From NCBI GenBank assembly GCA_016873355.1, contig VGXK01000156.1, positions 1 through 5,586 of the forward strand: a stretch of 5,586 nucleotides of DNA. Direction: 5' to 3'. The translations under genes and the position numbers were made by a program. The stretch's first letter is position 1, and the number at the start of each line of letters is the position of its first letter. Shown one piece after another: positions 1 through 5,306 of this stretch. The DNA is from Phycisphaerae bacterium. GTDB taxonomy: Bacteria; Planctomycetota; Phycisphaerae; Phycisphaerales; SM1A02. A model generated the notes under the pieces. The model ran no database searches, was not told the origin of the DNA, and saw only the letters and a program-made list of their open reading frames with translations.

Positions 1-15
1 CTCCCTTCGGCGCAT

Positions 16-49
16 AAAAAGGGGGCCGACCGCGTGCGCGGCCGGCCCC
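16..49 (-). terminator. Intrinsic (Rho-independent) terminator of the leftward genes
   Basis: A 13-bp GC-rich stem is formed by 22-34 and 37-49, with one imperfect pair (29/42) that becomes a G-U wobble in RNA read from the minus strand. The tight turn at 35-36 probably opens to a four-base loop. On the minus strand the stem is followed by one C and then five T's (20-16), the classic arrangement. On the plus strand the A's precede the stem and no T-run follows, so it acts for leftward transcription only. It lies about 240 bases past the stop of gene A and is the only good terminator in the window. Confidence 0.8.
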
Positions 50-286
50 GAACACACCTTGCGTCGGACGATGGCGCGAGCACGGGGAGAGAGACTCGGC
101 GTCTCACTCGCGCATCACCGACGCTTGGGGTCGGTTTCGGAACCCGCGTTGGCTGCGTCCGGCGGCGGCTTCGCCTGGCATCGTCGTGCATCGCTCGGCG
201 GCTTTCTTGAAGCCACCCACGCTCGCACTCCGTGCCACGCTCGTCCTCGGTCGGACTCGGCGACGCGGGTCCTCTGAAGCAGCCTC
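50..286. other. Non-coding stretch downstream of gene A (probable 3' untranslated region)
   Basis: No convincing gene is seen on either strand between the gene A stop and the terminator. A plus-strand open frame at 59-277 begins at a TTG, has no clear ribosome binding site, gives an Arg/Ala/His-rich low-complexity product and reads against the flanking leftward gene, so it is not called. A short hairpin (ACCGAC 117-122 with GTCGGT 130-135) and a weaker one (GGCTT/AAGCC near 201-216) are present without T-runs. Confidence 0.5.
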
Positions 287-2101
287 CTAGGGCGAATGGA
301 TCGTGAAGCGGAAGGTGCCCGGCACCGAGCCGGTCCAACCGCCGGGATTGCCGATCATGAGGTAATAGGTCTCGCCGGGCTCGAGCCCGAAGACGAATTC
401 GAGGCCGCTCCAGAACACGCCGCTGCAGCCGTCGTCGTTGCAGGCGACCTCCTGAAGCGAGCCGCAACTGCCCGAGTAGAGCGCAACGATCGAGTCGTTC
501 ATCGTCGGCACTCCTTCAAACTGATCGCAGAGGCTCACCGACACGATGCCCATGGGCGGCGCCGTGAAGCGATACCACATCGTGTTGTGCACGGCGAACC
601 ACTCGTTCGACCAATGGCACGACGGCGTCCCTTGCGGGATCTCGGGGTCGCCGCCGCCGAAGCCCGGCGTGGAGCTCGAGTTGTCGGCGAGAATGAAGTC
701 GCCGTTGATCATGTCGGTGATGTCGACGGCGTCCACGCAGTGATCGTTCTGCACGCAGACCGTGGGCGAGCACGGGACATTCGAGCCGAGGAACGAGCCG
801 CCCGCCGCGGCGCACTCGCTCGCGGTGAGCTGGGCGCACCCGTCGCCGAAACAGCAGGCGCCGCTCACGGCCGCGCACGGGCCCCATTGGCCCAGCAGCG
901 TGCCGAGATCGTCACCGTCGACCTGGCCGTCGTCGTTGAAATCGGCGCGGCAGCCGGGGCAGGCGCCCCACTCTCCCAGCAGCGAACCGAGATCCGCGCC
1001 GTCGATGACGCCGTCGCCGTTGATCGGATCGAGGTCCGCCGGGCAGAGCGACGGGGTCTCGATCGTGGCGATCCACGCACCCGAGAAGGCGGTGTGACCG
1101 ATGATCGTCGTGCCGTCGGCCGAGATCGCCTGCGGCACATCGAGCAGCATCGTGTCGGGAATCGCGGCGCCGTTCGCGACCAGGTACGAGCGAAGCTCGA
1201 TGAGCGGGCCGACGCCGCCGACCTGGATCCACGCTCGGCGGGACTGGAAGAGCGAATCGAATCCGACGACCGTGCCGTTGTTGGCGATGTCGAGCGGGAT
1301 GCCGATCCAGCCCGCCACGATCGACCCCGCGCCGATCGTCGTTGCAACGGAGAGATCGGCGATCGACCACTTCGAGGCCGCGCCGTTCCAGCTTCCGAGC
1401 AGGATCGTGCCTGCGTCGTTCATGCCGTGGATCTCGCCGACCGCGGCGCCGTTGGGCGGATCGAGAAGCTCACCCGAGCTGTCGCCGAACCAGACGGCTG
1501 GCGTGCGGCTCCCGCTGCCCTGCGCGAAGCCGCCGATGACGGTGCCGTTGGCGTTGAGCACGGAGGCGCGATTGCCGTAGTTGGCGAGCACCTGGAGCGG
1601 CTGCATTCCGGTCTGCGCCGTCCAGCGGAATCCGACCGCCTTGCAGCCGTTGACCCAGGCGAGACCGACGGCGACCGTTCCATCCGCCGAGAGTTCGTAT
1701 CCGGTACTGAGGCTTGGACACGCGGCGCCCGTCGGCAGGTTGCCCAGGCTCGTCCAGGCGTTCGAGGCGAGCGTCCAGATCGCGGCGACCTGGTCGCCGG
1801 TCTGAGGGTCGGGAATGCTGCCGAGGATCACGGTTCCGTCGTCGGAGACCGCCACGGCAGTTTGCGCCGGCTGCGGCAGGATCAGCATGGTGCCGGTCGT
1901 TCGATCGAAGCGATAGGTCTGATAGACCCACTCCTCGCCATCGAGATACCCGGCGTGTTCGCCGACGACGTAGCGGCCGTCGGGGGTGAGATCGTTCGCC
2001 GAGAACGCCTGCGGGATCAGTTCGAAGGTGGCTCCACCATGTGCGAGCGAGCCGATCGCCGCGATCGCGGCTGCTGGAATGAGTGCCGTTCGTGCGTTCA
2101 T
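287..2101 (-). CDS. Secreted HAF-repeat protein with internal GC-type dockerin (gene A, paralogue of gene C)
   Basis: 604-aa exported protein of unknown function. Residues 1-22 form a signal peptide (one Arg, Ala/Ile-rich core, likely cleavage after AHG22). Residues ~34-345 hold seven HAF-type repeats, each with a core like S-x-DGTVVVG (34-47, 83-94, 135-146, 180-191, 225-236, 270-280, 324-335), most followed by a Trp-bearing strand such as FRWT or AVW. Residues 353-409 are a GC-type dockerin; the second loop is canonical (D387, N389, D391, D395, D398). Residues 414-449 are a six-cysteine module (C416, C417, C422, C430, C444, C449). Residues ~452-604 form a beta-rich domain resembling the PPC fold (WYRF, LYSG, GLEPGETYYL). 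The ATG at 2101 is chosen because it opens directly on the signal peptide; upstream extension would overlap gene B. The ribosome binding site is weak (GAGAA). There is no sorting tail or membrane anchor. The architecture is clear; the function is not, and no catalytic motif is visible. Confidence 0.9.
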   Translation of the reverse strand: MNARTALIPAAAIAAIGSLAHGGATFELIPQAFSANDLTPDGRYVVGEHAGYLDGEEWVYQTYRFDRTTGTMLILPQPAQTAVAVSDDGTVILGSIPDPQTGDQVAAIWTLASNAWTSLGNLPTGAACPSLSTGYELSADGTVAVGLAWVNGCKAVGFRWTAQTGMQPLQVLANYGNRASVLNANGTVIGGFAQGSGSRTPAVWFGDSSGELLDPPNGAAVGEIHGMNDAGTILLGSWNGAASKWSIADLSVATTIGAGSIVAGWIGIPLDIANNGTVVGFDSLFQSRRAWIQVGGVGPLIELRSYLVANGAAIPDTMLLDVPQAISADGTTIIGHTAFSGAWIATIETPSLCPADLDPINGDGVIDGADLGSLLGEWGACPGCRADFNDDGQVDGDDLGTLLGQWGPCAAVSGACCFGDGCAQLTASECAAAGGSFLGSNVPCSPTVCVQNDHCVDAVDITDMINGDFILADNSSSTPGFGGGDPEIPQGTPSCHWSNEWFAVHNTMWYRFTAPPMGIVSVSLCDQFEGVPTMNDSIVALYSGSCGSLQEVACNDDGCSGVFWSGLEFVFGLEPGETYYLMIGNPGGWTGSVPGTFRFTIHSP

Positions 2102-2135
2102 GTGGTTCTCGATTCGAGTCTGGGTGTTTGTGAAT

Positions 2136-2168
2136 GGGGGGCGGGAGGCCTGTCTTCTCCCGCCTCCC
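2136..2168. repeat. Strong hairpin in the B-A intergenic region
   Basis: A 12-bp stem pairs 2136-2147 with 2157-2168 around a nine-base loop. One pair (2139/2165) is G-T on the plus strand and therefore A-C in minus-strand RNA. No T-run follows in either direction (minus-strand tail ATTCAC), so it is not a standard intrinsic terminator. Lying 35 bases upstream of the gene A start, it would be in the leader or spacer of any B-A transcript, where it could act as an mRNA-stabilising or processing structure. Confidence 0.5.
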
Positions 2169-2188
2169 CACGAAGAGGCAACGAGTTT

Positions 2189-2206
2189 CGTGGCGCCAGC
2201 GCCACG
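2189..2206. repeat. Short perfect inverted repeat just downstream of gene B
   Basis: CGTGGCGC at 2189-2196 is the exact reverse complement of GCGCCACG at 2199-2206, separated by CA; the innermost pairs probably open to form the loop. It begins 17 bases past the gene B stop. The minus-strand tail is AAACTCG rather than a T-run, so at best it is a weak or Rho-assisted 3'-end signal for gene B. Confidence 0.45.
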
Positions 2207-2222
2207 CATGCAGGCCTTTCGA

Positions 2223-2828
2223 TCAGCGGCGACGCCGCGCCAAGGCACCGACCGCCAGGAGCGCAAGTGCGCCCGGGGCCGGGACGTTGAACGAGAGGTT
2301 GTCGATGAAGAGCTGCTTCTGGGCGAAGCCGCCGGTGACGAAGACCAGCGTGTCGATCGTCGAGCCGGCGGTGGTGGTGATGTTGAACCAGGTGTTGCCG
2401 ATGCCTCCCCAGGCGGGGTTGAACTCGCCGGCGAGCTGATCGTTCGCGTAGATGTAGAGACCGCCGAAGAAGCCGGGAGGACCCGCATCGGACCAGAGTT
2501 GGAGCGAGACCTCGGTCGCATTCGGCTCGAAGGTCATGAAGAGACCGAAGGCGAAGCCGTCGGCCACGTGGCCGTTCGGCAGCCAGGGAAAGAACCCGCC
2601 GTAGTTGCCGACCGGAACGCCGGGATTGGCGCCATCGGTGAACGACTGAAGGCCCGATGCTGCCCAGGTGTTCCCCGGAACGAGGCCGGGTCCGACCGCG
2701 TCGAAATCGATCACGCTGGAGTAGGTCGGCGCGGGCGCCGCCTGCTGCGTGACCACGATTCCGGCCGTTGCGGTCCCGGCGAAGGCCGCGCAGACGCCTG
2801 CGCCGGCCAGAAGCGAAACAAGACTCAT
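2223..2828 (-). CDS. Small secreted protein with PEP-CTERM-like sorting tail (gene B)
   Basis: 201-aa exported protein, family not recognised. Residues 1-22 form a signal peptide (hydrophobic LVSLLAGAGVCAAFAG, likely cleavage near TATAG). Residues ~30-180 are Gly/aromatic-rich, predicted beta-strand, ending FIDNLSFN as in many PEP-CTERM proteins with a lectin-like sandwich. Residues 182-201 are the tail: VPAPGALALL, a hydrophobic stretch, then four Arg. The family signature is Pro-Glu-Pro; here the Glu is Ala (PAP). In known systems exosortase recognises this tail and sends the protein to the cell surface or extracellular matrix; no exosortase lies in this window. The ATG at 2828 is chosen because AGGAG sits 10 bases upstream and the signal peptide begins there. 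An in-frame ATG at 2885 would add RRRREFE before the signal core but has no clear ribosome binding site. It lies between two paralogous dockerin genes, all leftward, 121 bases before gene A. Confidence 0.85.
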   Translation of the reverse strand: MSLVSLLAGAGVCAAFAGTATAGIVVTQQAAPAPTYSSVIDFDAVGPGLVPGNTWAASGLQSFTDGANPGVPVGNYGGFFPWLPNGHVADGFAFGLFMTFEPNATEVSLQLWSDAGPPGFFGGLYIYANDQLAGEFNPAWGGIGNTWFNITTTAGSTIDTLVFVTGGFAQKQLFIDNLSFNVPAPGALALLAVGALARRRR

Positions 2829-2836
2829 CTCGAACT

Positions 2837-2844
2837 CTCTCCTT
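2837..2844 (-). promoter_or_regulatory. Shine-Dalgarno of gene B
   Basis: The minus strand reads AAGGAGAG here, with AGGAG ending 10 bases before the ATG at 2828. It is the only strong ribosome binding site among the three leftward genes and decides the start of gene B; A and C have only weak purine-rich leaders. Confidence 0.7.
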
Positions 2845-2958
2845 CTTCGACCGGCCGCGTTCGTCGGACCCGCCTTCGGGAACATCCCGAAGCGCTCGTT
2901 GGAGCTGGTCTCCTGGTCCGTCGCGGCCGGCACAGCCTGTTTGATTCGAAGATCGTAG

Positions 2959-2993
2959 TCCAAATGCGAGTGCATTTGAAATTCCAAATGGAA
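2959..2993. promoter_or_regulatory. Candidate operator upstream of gene B: dyad with spaced half-site
   Basis: TTCCAAATGGAA (2982-2993) is an interrupted palindrome, TTCC-AAAT-GGAA. TCCAAATG at 2959-2966 recurs at 2983-2990, a 24-base period. Between them CAAATGC (2961-2967) and GCATTTG (2972-2978) form a perfect 7-bp inverted repeat with a four-base loop. The same 12-mer, with a TCCA half-site at the same distance, occurs on the opposite strand upstream of gene C. The element ends 153 bases before the gene B start. Binding-site character is inferred from symmetry and recurrence only. Confidence 0.4.
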
Positions 2994-3196
2994 GTTCGTG
3001 CGAGGTCGACGCCGTAGTGGCCCAAGTGGCCTCGGCATGCGCACTTGTGTGAGCTCAGGTCCTCGATTTCAACGAGAGGACGATCATCCAGGGCGGACGC
3101 TGGTCCTGGAACATGGCGGTCGTCGCCAACTCGGGCTGACCGCGGTGCTCGCCGTGCCCGGTGACAACTCGGGTCGGAGATCCAACTCCGGCGGGG

Positions 3197-5020
3197 TCAC
3201 GGCGAGGTGATGCTGAACGCGAAGGTTCCGGGCAGCGAGCCGAACCACCCGCCGCTGTTCATGATGCAGAGGTAGTAGGTTCCGCCGGGTTCGAGCCCGT
3301 AGGCGAATTGCAGGACGCTGTTGTATTCCTGATCGAGACAGCCGTCCTCGGCGCACCACACTTCCACGAGCGAGCCGCACTCGCCCGAATAGAGCGCCAC
3401 GAGCGTGTCGTTGGCCGTGACGGGGAAGTCCACGTCGCAGATCGCGACGCTCACGATTCCGTTCCCCGGCGCCTCGAATCGATACCAGATGGAGTTGTGC
3501 GCGGCCCACGGTTCCAGCGCCCATTGGCAGGTGGGCGATCCCTCGGGCAGGTCCGTGTCCTCGCCGCCGAACTGCCCCGGCGTCGCGGCCGAGTTGTCGG
3601 CAAGGATCGGGCCGCCGTTGATCTTCGCGGTGATGTCGATCGCGTCGGCGCAGAGGTCGTTGTTGTCGCAGATCGTGGGATTGCACGGCGAATACGCGCC
3701 GAGGAAGGTGCCGCCGGCCGCGGCGCACTCGCCCTGGGTGAGTTGAGCGCAGCCGGAACCGAAGCAGCACGCGCCGGGCGCGCCCGCGCAGACTCCCCAG
3801 GTTCCAAGCAGCGTGCCGAGGTCGTCGCCGTCAACGGTGCCGTCGCCGTTGAAGTCCGCCTCGCATCCGGGGCACGGGCCCCAGAAGCCGAGCATCGAAC
3901 CGAGGTCGGAACCGTCGATCACTCCGTCTCCGCCGGGAGGATCGATGTCCGTGGGACAGAGCGGTTCGGCATCGATCGTGGCGATCCAAGCGCCGTTGCC
4001 GCCCGTCGCGCCGTGCCCGACGATGGTCGAGCCGTCGATCGAGATCGCCTGGCAGATTCCGATGATCATGTTCGTGGGAAACGAGAGGCCGTTCCCCTCG
4101 AGATACGACTTGAGATTGAGCAGCGGTCCCGTGCCGCCTACCTGGATCCACGCTCGGCGCGATGGGCCGAGGCGGTCGAACCCGACGATCGTGCCGTTTC
4201 CGGCGACGTCCATCGGAGTTCCGACCCAGCCGGCCATCAGCGATCCATTGCCGAGCTGGGTCTGCACGGTGAGATTGTTCGTCCACTTCACCGCCTTTCC
4301 GTCCATCGTGCCGAGCACGATCGAGCCAGCATCGTTCATGCCGAACACTTCGCCGACTGCGGTTGCCGTGGGATCGATCGTCATGCCGCCGTCGACGGTC
4401 CAGACGGCCGGAGTGCGGGACTGCGTTCCCTGCGCGAAGCCGCCGACGAAGGAGCCCGCCGCGTTCGCCACCGAGGCTCGGTTGCCGTCGTTCGCGAGCA
4501 GCTCGAGCTGGACCATGCCCGTCGCTTCCGTCCAACGGAACGCACGGCCCTTGCAGCCGTCCGCCCACGCCAAGCCGACGACGACGCTGCCGTCGCCGGA
4601 GATCTCATACGAGTTGCTCCTGCTCGGGCAGAGAAGTCCCGTCGGAAGCCCGCCCAAGGCAGTCCACTCATTGGTGGCCAAGTGCCAGATCGCGGCGACC
4701 TCCGCATTCGTCTCGGGATCAAGGATGTCGCCGGCGATGACCGTGCCGTCATCGGAAACGGCGACGGCGGAGAAGCCCGGCTGCGGCAGCACCAGAATCG
4801 TTCCGCTCACGCGATCCCAGCGATAGGTGCGGTAGATGACCTCTTCGCCCTCCACCAGCGAGGTCAGCGAGCCGACCACGAAGCGACCATCCGGCGACAT
4901 GTCGTTCGCCGAGATCGCATTCGGGATGTACTCGAAGGTGGCGCCGCCACCGAGCGCAACACGACCGACGGCAAGGCTGATGAGTGCGGCGGCCGAGAGG
5001 GCACGGTTGTGGGCGCGCAT
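3197..5020 (-). CDS. Secreted HAF-repeat protein with internal GC-type dockerin (gene C, paralogue of gene A)
   Basis: 607-aa exported protein that aligns with gene A over its whole length with only small gaps; identity is well above half by eye and near three quarters in the dockerin/Cys segment. Signal peptide 1-24 (Arg2 and Arg6, core ALSAAALISLAVG, likely cleavage after ALG24). Seven HAF repeats with cores at 37-50, 86-97, 138-149, 183-193, 226-237, 270-280 and 324-335. GC-type dockerin 355-411, second loop canonical (D389, N391, D393, D397, D400); the first lacks the usual Asn. Six-cysteine module C418, C419, C424, C432, C446, C451, spaced as in A. PPC-like beta domain ~455-607, with one Cys (C585) absent from A. 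The ATG at 5020 is chosen because the signal peptide starts there; an in-frame ATG at 5128 would bury it behind 36 polar residues. Ribosome binding site is weak (GGGAT). Divergent from the HTH gene at 5307, with a shared 286-base region. Function unknown; surface or extracellular location is inferred. Confidence 0.9.
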   Translation of the reverse strand: MRAHNRALSAAALISLAVGRVALGGGATFEYIPNAISANDMSPDGRFVVGSLTSLVEGEEVIYRTYRWDRVSGTILVLPQPGFSAVAVSDDGTVIAGDILDPETNAEVAAIWHLATNEWTALGGLPTGLLCPSRSNSYEISGDGSVVVGLAWADGCKGRAFRWTEATGMVQLELLANDGNRASVANAAGSFVGGFAQGTQSRTPAVWTVDGGMTIDPTATAVGEVFGMNDAGSIVLGTMDGKAVKWTNNLTVQTQLGNGSLMAGWVGTPMDVAGNGTIVGFDRLGPSRRAWIQVGGTGPLLNLKSYLEGNGLSFPTNMIIGICQAISIDGSTIVGHGATGGNGAWIATIDAEPLCPTDIDPPGGDGVIDGSDLGSMLGFWGPCPGCEADFNGDGTVDGDDLGTLLGTWGVCAGAPGACCFGSGCAQLTQGECAAAGGTFLGAYSPCNPTICDNNDLCADAIDITAKINGGPILADNSAATPGQFGGEDTDLPEGSPTCQWALEPWAAHNSIWYRFEAPGNGIVSVAICDVDFPVTANDTLVALYSGECGSLVEVWCAEDGCLDQEYNSVLQFAYGLEPGGTYYLCIMNSGGWFGSLPGTFAFSITSP

Positions 5021-5118
5021 GGTGTGAATCCCGTGAGATGTGAGGAATGACGGTCTTCGCGGCTCCACCGATGTCGACGCCGGGTTCGAGTCAGCACGCT
5101 GCTGCGGCAATGACGCCT

Positions 5119-5132
5119 CACCATTCATGGTG
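5119..5132. repeat. Short inverted repeat in the C/HTH divergent region
   Basis: CACCAT (5119-5124) and ATGGTG (5127-5132) are exact reverse complements separated by TC. It lies about 100 bases upstream of the gene C start, between that start and the larger dyad. It may be an operator half-pair or chance. Confidence 0.3.
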
Positions 5133-5186
5133 CGCCGAATCCTCGACGGAGTGCCATCAGGCTTACTTCATCGTGCCGATCAGTCA

Positions 5187-5226
5187 AGTTCCATTTGGAA
5201 ATCTGATTGAAGATCAGAATGGAACT
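5187..5226. promoter_or_regulatory. Candidate operator between gene C and the HTH gene: nested dyads
   Basis: AGTTCCATT (5187-5195) is the exact complement of AATGGAACT (5218-5226), and between them CTGAT (5203-5207) pairs with ATCAG (5213-5217), so the two arms are nested around one centre. The left arm also belongs to a local dyad TTCCATTTGGAA (5189-5200), the reverse complement of the 12-mer at 2982-2993. TTGACT on the minus strand (5187-5182) resembles a -35 box toward gene C, but no matching -10 was found. The element is AT-rich in a GC-rich region, 168 bases before gene C and about 80 bases before the GTG at 5307. Confidence 0.45.
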
Positions 5227-5295
5227 GAGGCCGGGAGTGATGTACTCTCAGGCATGCCGTGACCCGCGACGGCGAGCATCCTTGATACCCGGCGT

Positions 5296-5301
5296 GGAGG
5301 G
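5296..5301 (+). promoter_or_regulatory. Shine-Dalgarno supporting the GTG start at 5307
   Basis: GGAGGG ends five bases before a GTG in the same frame as the HTH open reading frame. The in-frame ATG at 5355 is preceded by pyrimidine-rich sequence (ACTCCCCTC) with no ribosome binding site. An in-frame stop (TGA) at 5283-5285 limits any longer start. Confidence 0.55.
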
Positions 5302-5306
5302 ACCGA

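Larger units (their letters stand above)
2829..3196. other. 368-base C-B intergenic region without a gene
   Basis: It holds the gene B leader and ribosome binding site, an AT-rich patch with three CAAATG/CATTTG boxes (2959-2993, listed separately), and a GC-rich part behind the gene C stop. No T-tailed hairpin follows gene C. Minor symmetries are CGGAG/CTCCG at 3175-3190, the palindrome ACCGCGGT at 3139-3146, and CTCGCCGTG (3148-3156) matching the complement of 3198-3206 across the gene C stop. A plus-strand open frame at 2998-3210 and the in-frame extension of gene B to 3044 look like by-products of high GC. The length and the AT-rich patch suggest gene B has its own promoter, but no good -35/-10 pair could be picked by eye. 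Confidence 0.5.

Noticed and set aside
59..277. Plus-strand open frame of 72 codons near the left edge
   Set aside because: TTG start, no clear ribosome binding site, Arg/Ala/His-rich product, antisense to the leftward unit.
353..1045. Cellulosome component
   Set aside because: The dockerin resemblance is real, but no cohesin, glycoside hydrolase or carbohydrate-active motif is present, and GC-type dockerins are widespread in planctomycetes without cellulosomes.
296..2290. Long plus-strand open frame (664 codons) opposite gene A
   Set aside because: It is antisense to a well-supported secreted protein, gives an Arg/Ala/Asp/His-rich product with no domain, and its likeness to the frame opposite gene C is explained by the A/C paralogy. 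Stop-free antisense frames are usual in GC-rich genes.
2102..2521. 140-codon N-terminal extension of gene A
   Set aside because: It would run through most of the 3' half of gene B in another frame and bury the signal peptide that begins at the ATG at 2101.
2930..3000. Sigma-70 promoter for gene B (TTCAAA, 17 bases, TACGAT on the minus strand)
   Set aside because: The -35 matches only three of six positions and the -10 four of six, too weak to call by eye.
2998..3210. Plus-strand open frame of 70 codons behind gene C
   Set aside because: Low-complexity Arg/Gly product overlapping the gene C stop; no support as a gene.
3161..5050. Long plus-strand open frame (629 codons) opposite gene C, and a second one at 3813-4826
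   Set aside because: Same reasoning: antisense to a clear gene, low-complexity composition, no signal peptide, motif or ribosome binding site.
5021..5128. 36-residue N-terminal extension of gene C from ATG 5128
   Set aside because: The added residues are polar and precede an obvious signal peptide; no ribosome binding site is seen there.
5047..5262. Plus-strand open frame of 71 codons in the C/HTH region
   Set aside because: It covers the dyad region, has no ribosome binding site and the product shows no recognisable feature.
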